Under the pieces are notes generated by a model. That model was not told where the DNA came from, made no database searches, and saw only the letters and a program-made list of their open reading frames with translations. Shown here piece by piece: positions 1 to 5,302 of a stretch of 10,764 bases of DNA. The stretch spans positions 1 through 10,764 of the forward strand of contig JAVBYB010000506.1 in the NCBI GenBank assembly GCA_030824255.1. The letters run 5' to 3'. Position numbers and translations under genes: made by a program. The first letter of the stretch is position 1, and each line of letters opens with the position of its first letter. Source of the stretch: a bacterium. GTDB lineage: Bacteria > Pseudomonadota > Alphaproteobacteria > Caulobacterales > Hyphomonadaceae.

Positions 1-58
1 GCTGGTCGGGCGTGGCGAGAAGCAGCGGGCGTTCAGGGGCTGAGGCGGCTTCGTTCAA
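1..58 (-). CDS. Possible N-terminal fragment of a leftward gene, unidentified
   Basis: On the minus strand a frame runs from a TTG at 56-58 to the window edge without a stop. It would read (M)NEAASAPERPLLLATPDQ, which has plausible protein composition. An in-frame TGA lies just upstream, so this TTG is nearly the only possible start, and a weak GGGA lies about 9 bases before it. The alternative is the tail of a rightward gene ending at a TGA at 41-43 (reading ...RGEKQRAFRG). Too little sequence is present to choose between them or to name a family. Confidence 0.2.
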   Translation of the reverse strand, partial: MNEAASAPERPLLLATPDQ

Positions 59-62
59 CGCT

Positions 63-169
63 TGTCATCCCGACCGACGCACGTAGTGCGCAGCGCCGGG
101 AACCATTTGACCGCCGTCGCGAACGCGAAATGGGCTCCGGATAGCCGCGGCACGGCTTTCGGGATGACA
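63..169. repeat. Multi-arm palindromic intergenic repeat element
   Basis: The element is bounded by a perfect 11-bp inverted repeat, TGTCATCCCGA (63-73) and TCGGGATGACA (159-169). Inside are further dyads: GCAC-GTA-GTGC (79-89), an imperfect arm pairing 95-108 with 128-141 (including CCATTT/AAATGG), a TCGCG-AA-CGCGA core (117-128), and AGCCG/CGGCT (143-157). A transcript of it could fold into a branched, cloverleaf-like structure. The ends resemble dispersed intergenic palindromes that I recall from many alphaproteobacterial genomes. It begins 8 bp beyond the stop codon of the ATPase gene, so it could also end or stabilise that mRNA. Copy number cannot be judged from one window. Confidence 0.75.
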
Positions 170-176
170 GGTTGTA

Positions 177-962
177 TCAGGCCGCCAGCTTCATGGGCTC
201 GCGGACGCTTGCGCGGGCGAGCATTCCCAGCAGTGAACGGGCTTCGGAGCGGCCAGCAAGTTCGCTCATGGTGAGCGGCGCGCCAAGCGGAGCATCGAGC
301 ACCGTGCGGCCATCGAGCGCGATGGAGCGGTGGACGACGCGATCGCGCACACACCAGACGGCTTCAAGGCCGACCTCTGTGACGAGCTGGTCCACGCGAC
401 GCTCCACGATCTTGCCGAGACGGGTCGGCAGATGTGAAACGCGGTTGCGGCAGACATGCCAGCGCTGGGCCGGGAGGCCGGCGGACTGGCGCTCAAAGCG
501 GGCGCTTTCCACGAGTTCGCGATAGTTCACCTTGGCCGCCTGCGGCGTCCCCGGCGCCGCGAACAGGCCGTGCAGGTCACTGGGGCTTTCGTTGAGCGGG
601 GTGAGGACGACATCCGCGATCACATGGGCGCGGTAGCGGTCTTCGGTCGTGCCAGAGCCGGTGTCGATGACGAGGAGTTCGTAGCCTTCCTGGCGGGCCA
701 TGCGGACCATGCTGTCCAGCCAGCGCGGATGACGGACGGGAGCGGCGGCTTCATCCTCGAATTCGACCATGGCGACGTGATCGGGCGAAGCCAGACCGGC
801 GGCGCGGCGGCGCGTGAGGATGCTGCCGTAATTGCGGGTGTTGTTGTCGAGGTCGAGGCCGGCTGTCTTGCAGCCTTCGAGCGTGGCGGCGACGCTGAGG
901 AGGGTGGCCAGCGTGGTCTTGCCGGTGCCGCCCTTGAAGCCGCTGACAGTGACGATCTGCAT
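177..962 (-). CDS. MipZ/ParA-like P-loop ATPase
   Basis: This 261-residue protein is a deviant-Walker-A ATPase of the MinD/ParA superfamily. The N-terminus carries FKGGTGKTT (residues 9-17) with the signature lysine K10 that supports ATP-sandwich dimers. A Walker A' strand (GLDLDNN, 35-41) and a Walker B strand (LLVIDTGSG, 97-105) follow. The C-terminal half, with CRNR (171-174) followed by VRDRVVHR (205-212) and a VLDAPLG segment, matches my recollection of MipZ, the alphaproteobacterial division-site regulator of about 270 residues. The first half is more divergent than canonical MipZ, so a paralogue is likelier than the main cell-division copy. No parB, parS or cell-division gene is visible beside it. 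The ATG at 960-962 is preceded by a purine-rich AGGGAAAGGGA. The gene appears monocistronic, cytosolic and intact. What it positions is unknown. Confidence 0.8.
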   Translation of the reverse strand: MQIVTVSGFKGGTGKTTLATLLSVAATLEGCKTAGLDLDNNTRNYGSILTRRRAAGLASPDHVAMVEFEDEAAAPVRHPRWLDSMVRMARQEGYELLVIDTGSGTTEDRYRAHVIADVVLTPLNESPSDLHGLFAAPGTPQAAKVNYRELVESARFERQSAGLPAQRWHVCRNRVSHLPTRLGKIVERRVDQLVTEVGLEAVWCVRDRVVHRSIALDGRTVLDAPLGAPLTMSELAGRSEARSLLGMLARASVREPMKLAA

Positions 963-1002
963 GTGTCTGTCCCTTTCCCTGCGGCCTCAACTACCCATTT
1001 TG

Positions 1003-1013
1003 TGCTATTAGCA
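1003..1013. promoter_or_regulatory. AT-rich dyad upstream of the MipZ-like gene
   Basis: TGCTA-T-TAGCA is a perfect 5-bp inverted repeat with a 1-base centre. It sits in the only AT-rich patch (about 996-1018) of the 963-1131 intergenic region, 41 bp upstream of the ATPase start. On the minus strand the patch contains TATGCTAAT, which could hold a -10 element, but no convincing -35 hexamer lies at the right distance. An operator overlapping a promoter is a guess from position and base composition. Confidence 0.3.
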
Positions 1014-1083
1014 TACACTTGGGTGCGGTTCGGGCCGTCTCAGGGATTACAGGCGCAACTCGCGTGCCTCGGGAATGCTGATC

Positions 1084-1110
1084 TGGCCGTCTGGTCGCGG
1101 CAGACGGTTA
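1084..1110 (-). terminator. Hairpin downstream of the transporter-dehydrogenase operon
   Basis: CCGTCTG (1087-1093) pairs perfectly with CAGACGG (1101-1107) around a 7-base loop. Two G:U pairs and a T:A pair can extend the stem outwards. It lies about 22 bp past the dehydrogenase stop on the minus strand and has no U-run. It could be a weak intrinsic terminator or a 3'-end stabilising structure. The remaining sequence between the two leftward genes shows nothing else I can name. Confidence 0.45.
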
Positions 1111-1131
1111 ACGACGCGGGACCGCCAGAGG

Positions 1132-2094
1132 TCAGACCTTGATGATGTTCGACGGCGACTGGCCGGCGAGGACGCCGACGATGCCGTCCAGCGCCAGCTC
1201 TGCCATCGCCGTGCGGGTTTCCACCGTAGCGCTGCCGATATGGGGGAGCAGGAAGGTGTTCTCCAGCTCGTTGAGCCGCGTGTCGTAACCGGGCTCCTTC
1301 TGGAAGACGTCGAGCCCCGCCGCGCCGACCTGGCCGGACTTCAGGGCTTCCAGAAGCGCGCCTTCATCGACCAGCGAGCCGCGCGCGGAGTTCACGAAGA
1401 TCGCGCCGCGGGGGAGGAGCGCGAAACGCTCCGCCGTCATCAGCACGCCCTGCCCGCCCGGCAGGTTGAGGCTGAGGACCTGGCAGAGGGGCAGCATGTC
1501 TTCGAGGCTGGCGAAGTAGCGGGCGTCGCCTTCGCGGTCGGCCCGGAGGCGCGTGCGATTGTGATAGAGGATGGGCATGCGGAAACCGCGCGCGCGATCC
1601 GCCACGGCGCGGCCGATGCGGCCCATGCCGACGATGCCCATCGTCTTGCCGGTGACTTCCACGCCAAGGCCCTGGAAGAAGCCATTCCGGATCTTCCAGC
1701 CGCCATCCATGTTGCGCACATGCTCCTTCGCGCGGCGGGCGGCGCCGAGGAGGAGGAGCATGTGGGTGTCGGCGGTCGCGTCCGTCAGCACGTCGGGCGT
1801 GTTGCAGACGATGATGCCGCGCGCGTTGGCGGCGGCGACGTCTATATGGTCGTAGCCGACGCTGGTGGTGGCCATGACGCGGATGCTGGCGGGGAGCTGC
1901 GCGATGTGTTCGGCGCGCATGGGCATGCCGAGGGAGATCAGCAGGCCGTCTGGCTGGTGCTGGTTGGCGAGGGCGATCACCTCATCCGTCTTCAGGTGAC
2001 GGTCTGGCGCGATGCAGTCGAACTGGGCATCGACCCGATCCCGCAGCACGTGCGGGATCGGGAGGGATGCTACGATACGGCCCAACTTGCTCAA
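1132..2094 (-). CDS. D-isomer-specific 2-hydroxyacid dehydrogenase (glyoxylate/hydroxypyruvate reductase type)
   Basis: This 320-residue cytosolic NAD(P)-dependent oxidoreductase should interconvert a 2-oxo acid and its D-2-hydroxy acid. The central Rossmann fold shows GMGRIG (156-161) inside the family signature. The catalytic triad of the family is visible: Arg238 in NSARGSLVDEGAL, Glu267 in FQKEPG, and His285 in LPHIGSAT. Length is typical. The order of motifs fits the GyaR/GhrB group (glyoxylate, hydroxypyruvate or gluconate reductases), but the exact substrate cannot be read. The start is a TTG (2092-2094) that overlaps the TGA of the upstream transporter gene (2091-2093), with GGAAGGG six bases before it. 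That implies translational coupling, and no ATG lies nearby. Co-transcription with the transporter suggests that the transported organic acid, or a product of it, is its substrate. Confidence 0.88.
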   Translation of the reverse strand: MSKLGRIVASLPIPHVLRDRVDAQFDCIAPDRHLKTDEVIALANQHQPDGLLISLGMPMRAEHIAQLPASIRVMATTSVGYDHIDVAAANARGIIVCNTPDVLTDATADTHMLLLLGAARRAKEHVRNMDGGWKIRNGFFQGLGVEVTGKTMGIVGMGRIGRAVADRARGFRMPILYHNRTRLRADREGDARYFASLEDMLPLCQVLSLNLPGGQGVLMTAERFALLPRGAIFVNSARGSLVDEGALLEALKSGQVGAAGLDVFQKEPGYDTRLNELENTFLLPHIGSATVETRTAMAELALDGIVGVLAGQSPSNIIKV

Positions 2095-3806
2095 TAAGAG
2101 CCCTTCCCGTCGTCAAACCCTTCGCCGTGCTTGATATTGCGCTTGTAGGTTTCCGGCAGGAAGAAGAGCGCGATCACGAAGGTGATGCCCGCGATGATCA
2201 CAGGATACCAGATGCCGGCGTAGATGTTGCCGGTACTCGCCACGATGGCGAAGGCGATGGTGGGCAGCAGGCCGCCGAACCAGCCATTGCCGATGTGGTA
2301 GGGCAACGACATCGACGTGTAGCGCACCCTTGCCGGGAACAGTTCCACGAGCATCGCGGCCATGGGGCCGTAGACCATCGCGGTGCAGAGCTGCGTGAAG
2401 AACAGCAGCGCGACCACCATGCCGGCGTTGACGAGGTCCTTGTCGGCGCTGGCGGGATAGCCTGCGGCTTTCAGGGCTTCGCTCACCTGCGTGTTGTAGG
2501 CGGCGATCGCGGTGGCGCGGGCGGCAGGATCCATCGCTTCGACGGCAGGGGCCGGATAGGCCTGGCCGCCGATCTGGATTTCGGCTGGCGTTCCGGGCGG
2601 CACGTCTTCGGCGTTGTAGCTGACGCCCGACTTCGACAGCAGCGCCTTCGCCACGTCGCACGACTGCGTGTCGAACTTGTTCTTGCCCACGGGGTCGAAC
2701 TGGAGCGAGCACGCGGCGGGATCGGCGCGGACGATGACGGGCGAGGTATCGACCGCCGCATAGAGCGCAGGGTTCGCCGACTGCGTCAGCATGTGGAAGA
2801 GCGGGAAGTAGGTCAGCACCGGAATGAGAAGGCCGGCGAGGATCAGGTTGCGGCGGCCGATCTTGTCCGACAGCCAGCCGAAGAAGATGTAGAACGGCGT
2901 GCCGATCAGCAGCGACACCGCCACAAGCGTATCAGCCTGCGCGGGGTCCATGCGCAGGGTCTGCTTCATGTAGGTGAGGCCATAGAAGGTGCCGGTGTAC
3001 CAGATCACCGCCTGGCCCATGACGCAGCCGAACAGGGCGATCAGCACCCACTTCACGTTCTTCCAGTTGCCGAAGGCTTCCGACAGCGGGGCTTTCGACG
3101 TGGCGGCCTCTTCCTTCATCTTGAGGAAGACGGGGCTCTCGTTCAGCTGGACGCGAATCCAGACCGAGATCACCAGGAGGAAGGCCGACAGCAGGAACGG
3201 GATGCGCCAGCCCCACGCGTTGAAGTCTTCCGTCGACATCAGCGAGCGGATGCCGAGGATGACAAGGAGCGAGATGAACAGGCCGATCGTCGCGGTGATC
3301 TGGATCCAGGAGGTGAAGAAGCCACGACGGTTCGGCGGCGCATGTTCGGCGATGTAGGTGGCGGCGCCGCCATACTCCCCGCCGATCGCAAGACCCTGCA
3401 GCACGCGCAGCAGGACGAGCAGGATCGGGGCGATGACGCCCATGCCCGCACCCATGTTCTCGAAGAAATCAGCGCCGGGCAGCAGGCCGACCAGGAAGGT
3501 CGCGATGCCCATGATGATCATGGTGACGAGGAATGTGTTCTTGCGGCCGACGATGTCGCCGATGCGGCCGAAGGCCAGCGCGCCAAACGGGCGGACGATG
3601 AAGCCGGCGGCGAAGGTGGCGAGGGCGAGGATGTAGCCGGTCGTCTCGTTCACGCCGGAGTAAAAGTGCATGTTGATGTTGGCGACGAGCGATCCGTAGA
3701 GGAAAAAGTCGTACCATTCGAACATGGTGCCGACGCTGGACGCGCCGATGACGAGCGCACCATTCTGCTTCTCGGGCGCTTTCGCGCCCTCAGCGGACGT
3801 TTCCAT
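2091..3806 (-). CDS. MFS transporter, metabolite:H+ symporter (MHS) family
   Basis: This 571-residue inner-membrane carrier has about twelve hydrophobic segments. The hallmark FEWYDFFLYG (29-38) lies in the first membrane segment. Motif-A-like loops occur twice, GRIGDIVGRKN (80-90) and GWLSDKIGRR (310-319), and RVLQGLAIGGEYGGA (134-148) is in the fourth segment. These match proton symporters for organic acids and related solutes (KgtP/ShiA/ProP relatives). Unusually, about 120 residues (roughly 342-460) are inserted between the predicted ninth and tenth segments. By topology that loop is periplasmic, and it contains two cysteines (C366, C383). The chosen ATG (3804-3806) has GGGAGAG upstream. 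Starting at the further GTG (3948-3950) would add 48 Arg/Pro/Ser-rich residues that do not look like transporter sequence and would run into the divergent gene's leader. It is the first gene of a two-gene operon with the 2-hydroxyacid dehydrogenase. Substrate is unassigned. Confidence 0.88.
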   Translation of the reverse strand: METSAEGAKAPEKQNGALVIGASSVGTMFEWYDFFLYGSLVANINMHFYSGVNETTGYILALATFAAGFIVRPFGALAFGRIGDIVGRKNTFLVTMIIMGIATFLVGLLPGADFFENMGAGMGVIAPILLVLLRVLQGLAIGGEYGGAATYIAEHAPPNRRGFFTSWIQITATIGLFISLLVILGIRSLMSTEDFNAWGWRIPFLLSAFLLVISVWIRVQLNESPVFLKMKEEAATSKAPLSEAFGNWKNVKWVLIALFGCVMGQAVIWYTGTFYGLTYMKQTLRMDPAQADTLVAVSLLIGTPFYIFFGWLSDKIGRRNLILAGLLIPVLTYFPLFHMLTQSANPALYAAVDTSPVIVRADPAACSLQFDPVGKNKFDTQSCDVAKALLSKSGVSYNAEDVPPGTPAEIQIGGQAYPAPAVEAMDPAARATAIAAYNTQVSEALKAAGYPASADKDLVNAGMVVALLFFTQLCTAMVYGPMAAMLVELFPARVRYTSMSLPYHIGNGWFGGLLPTIAFAIVASTGNIYAGIWYPVIIAGITFVIALFFLPETYKRNIKHGEGFDDGKGSY

Positions 3807-3824
3807 TGATCGTCTCTCCCCTCG

Positions 3825-3844
3825 CGGACTGTCTGGCGAGTCCG
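3825..3844. promoter_or_regulatory. Short inverted repeat in the transporter leader
   Basis: CGGACT (3825-3830) and AGTCCG (3839-3844) form a 6-bp inverted repeat with an 8-base spacer, about 20 bp upstream of the transporter ATG. It could be a repressor site or a leader hairpin. Support is positional only. Confidence 0.3.
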
Positions 3845-3896
3845 GCGCGCATGTTGGGCGCAAGCTGCAACGGCATGACGCAGAGGGCAAGGCGAA

Positions 3897-3932
3897 ACGA
3901 TCCCGTTCCCCTCGCCTGTTCGGCGGGATCGT
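3897..3932. promoter_or_regulatory. 9-bp inverted repeat between divergent genes
   Basis: ACGATCCCG (3897-3905) and CGGGATCGT (3924-3932) are perfect complements separated by 18 bases. They sit in the 161-bp region shared by the transporter and the secreted-protein gene. A competing pairing, AGGCGA (3890-3895) with TCGCCT (3912-3917), overlaps the left arm and spacer. A two-site operator for a dimeric regulator or an alternative-fold leader are both possible. No clear -35/-10 pair is visible on either strand. Confidence 0.4.
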
Positions 3933-3967
3933 GAGACAGTTCGTGCGCACGTTGGGGAGATTGCGGC

Positions 3968-4459
3968 ATGAGACTGGCCGTTCTGGCTATCGCTCCGATT
4001 CTTTGCGCGGGCGCGGCATTCGCGCAGCTGCCGATTGGACGGGGGGCGTTCGAACGTGAACCCGATAGTCGCGGCGACTATCGACCGCCTCCAGGCGATC
4101 ATGCGGTGATTGCCCAGGACACGCCGAATGCCTGCCCCCCGAGAGACAAGTCGCTGGAAAAGGCGAGCAAGCCTTTCGTGGATCACTTCAACGCCGCCAG
4201 CGTCGCGCTGCAGTCTCGCGATGGCGCGGGCGCGCTGGATTCTGCGGCGCTGGCCCGCCCGCATGCCGCCTCTCCACGTCAACTGGCAGCCCTGCTACAG
4301 ATCGAAGTGGCCGCCTATCGCGAGCTGGGCAATCAGGCGGCGCTCGCTGAAAAGCTTGAGATCGGGCTGACCGATGGATGCCTGCCGGCAGCAGTCCGCA
4401 AGAACTATCGGCAGATGCTGGACAAGATGCGCGGGGACAGTGCGGAGACGCCTCAGTAA
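3968..4459 (+). CDS. Small secreted helical protein, unknown function
   Basis: I do not recognise this 163-residue protein. The first 19 residues form a Sec signal peptide ending AFA, with cleavage predicted before Gln20, so the mature form should be periplasmic or exported. Residues 20-55 are Pro/Gly/charge-rich and probably extended. From about 66 to 152 the sequence looks helical and alternates Ala/Leu with charge, somewhat like TPR or other helix-hairpin repeats. The mature chain has exactly two cysteines (C56 and C138), which could form a disulfide. The ATG follows GGGGAGA at good spacing. It is divergent from the transporter operon and 117 bp upstream of the lipoprotein gene in the same direction, so co-transcription is possible but unproven. 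Confidence 0.75.
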   Translation: MRLAVLAIAPILCAGAAFAQLPIGRGAFEREPDSRGDYRPPPGDHAVIAQDTPNACPPRDKSLEKASKPFVDHFNAASVALQSRDGAGALDSAALARPHAASPRQLAALLQIEVAAYRELGNQAALAEKLEIGLTDGCLPAAVRKNYRQMLDKMRGDSAETPQ

Positions 4460-4473
4460 GCGAATTCGAGAGA

Positions 4474-4495
4474 CGCCCGTTGCATCGGACGGGTG
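4474..4495 (+). terminator. Hairpin after the secreted-protein gene
   Basis: CGCCCGT (4474-4480) pairs with ACGGGTG (4489-4495) with one G:U pair and an 8-base loop, followed by CTTT. It starts 14 bp after the stop codon. It is a weak intrinsic-terminator candidate because the U-tract is short. If it works, the lipoprotein gene needs its own promoter. Confidence 0.35.
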
Positions 4496-4532
4496 CTTTG
4501 GGAGCGCGGGTGCAATGAAGGGTTGCGGGTGC
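4490..4532 (+). repeat. Three direct copies of CGGGTGC upstream of the lipoprotein gene
   Basis: CGGGTGC occurs at 4490-4496, 4507-4513 and 4526-4532. The first and third extend to CGGGTGCTTT. Start-to-start spacings are 17 and 19 bp. They fill the short gap between two rightward genes and end about 45 bp before the lipoprotein ATG. They could be binding sites for an activator or repressor. Coincidence in GC-rich DNA is also possible, and the first copy overlaps the hairpin described above. Confidence 0.35.
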
Positions 4533-4576
4533 TTTCGGCTGCTCGCACACTCGCGGCATAATCCGGGAGGGACAAC

Positions 4577-5182
4577 ATGATCCGCATTTCAGCCATCGCC
4601 CTGCTTGTGGCTTCGCTCAGCGTGAGCGCATGTCAGCCGGCAAAGACGCCGGAGCAGATCGCGGCGGAAAATGCCGCCAAGGCCATGCAGGAGATGGCGG
4701 CCGCGTTTGGCGGGATGGCGGCAGGCGTGGATGGCGCACAGGTATCCCCGGAACAGCTGGCGGCGGCGATGGCGCAGGCGGGCGCAATGGCAGGCGCCAT
4801 GAACCCGGAGATGACAGCGGAAGAGCGCGCCAAGATGCAGGCCATCACTGGCGCGATTGCGAGCGGCCAGGTGCATCCGGCGGCTTCCGCCTATGTCGCG
4901 GGGCTGGAGAAGGTGTTCACCGTGCTGAGCACGGTGAAGGATGATGCGGGCGTGGCGGCGGCAAGGCCACAGCTTGCGGCGATCTATGCGCAGATGTCCG
5001 CCCCTTCGGCGCAGCTCAAGGCGATGAGCGAGAATGACCGCGAAGTCGCGTTCGGTTCGGCTTATCCGCAGCTGCTCGGCTTCGGCATGAAGATGGCGAG
5101 CATCATGATGCCGCTGGCGAGCAATCCGGACATGGCGGACAAGGTGGGCGAACTGCTGGAGGGGATGCCGTCGCCGGAGTGA
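4577..5182 (+). CDS. Met/Ala-rich lipoprotein, unknown function
   Basis: The protein has 201 residues. A lipoprotein signal peptide ends in VSAC, making Cys19 the expected lipidated residue, followed by Gln20. The mature protein should be anchored to a membrane and face the periplasm. It is almost entirely predicted helix and is rich in Ala and Met (17 Met in total, eight of them between residues 37 and 87, and MKMASIMM at 171-178). Residues about 113-150, with VLSTVKDDAGVAAARPQLA, resemble a helical module that I recall from hypothetical proteins of many bacteria (L..VKD..SA.AA.P.L). I cannot assign a function. The ATG has a strong GGGAGGG ribosome site. The gene converges on pccB across the hairpin cluster. 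Confidence 0.75.
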   Translation: MIRISAIALLVASLSVSACQPAKTPEQIAAENAAKAMQEMAAAFGGMAAGVDGAQVSPEQLAAAMAQAGAMAGAMNPEMTAEERAKMQAITGAIASGQVHPAASAYVAGLEKVFTVLSTVKDDAGVAAARPQLAAIYAQMSAPSAQLKAMSENDREVAFGSAYPQLLGFGMKMASIMMPLASNPDMADKVGELLEGMPSPE

Positions 5183-5211
5183 GCGTTGGCGTCCTGCAGA
5201 TCGAGCCATCC

Positions 5212-5277
5212 GGCCGCTTCGCGGCCAGCCCCTTCCGTCATGCTTCGCATGCCACCTTCCCCACGCTTTGCGTGGGG
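5212..5277. repeat. Cluster of three tight hairpins between convergent genes
   Basis: Three perfect stem-loops, each with a 3-base loop and the same GC-TTY-GC apex, lie in a row: GGCCGC-TTC-GCGGCC (5212-5226), CATGC-TTC-GCATG (5239-5251) and CCCCACGC-TTT-GCGTGGGG (5259-5277). A weaker CCGC/GCGG pair follows at 5287-5300. They occupy most of the 120-bp gap between the lipoprotein stop and the pccB stop. The position fits bidirectional termination or 3'-end protection for both genes. The arrangement (CCNTCCGTCA, hairpin, CCACCTTCCCC, hairpin) resembles REP-like intergenic repeats that I recall from alphaproteobacteria. Confidence 0.7.
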
Positions 5278-5302
5278 CAGGACTTCCCGCGACCTTGCGG
5301 AC

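Noticed and set aside
1043..1057. GGGATTACAGGCGC, which resembles a stretch of the human Alu consensus
   Set aside because: The match is about 14 bases and stops abruptly on both sides in bacterial sequence, so chance is the best explanation rather than contamination.
456..1142. 228-codon plus-strand frame across the MipZ-like gene and its upstream region
   Set aside because: Mostly antisense to the ATPase, with no ribosome site or motif that I can see.
1075..2097. 340-codon open frame antisense to the dehydrogenase
   Set aside because: No recognisable domain, and the opposite strand carries an intact enzyme with its full catalytic triad.
2067..3809. 580-codon open frame on the plus strand opposite the transporter gene
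   Set aside because: Its translation is dominated by Arg, Asp, Gly, His and Glu with no domain, and it lies antisense to a clear transporter. Long antisense frames are expected in GC-rich genes with strong third-position bias.
3807..3950. N-terminal extension of the transporter to the GTG at 3950
   Set aside because: The extension is Arg/Ser/Pro-rich without family resemblance, covers the divergent regulatory region, and the ATG at 3806 has its own ribosome site.
4557..4562. CATAAT as a -10 element for the lipoprotein gene
   Set aside because: It is 14 bp from the ATG, so transcription would start inside the ribosome site, and no -35 match lies upstream.
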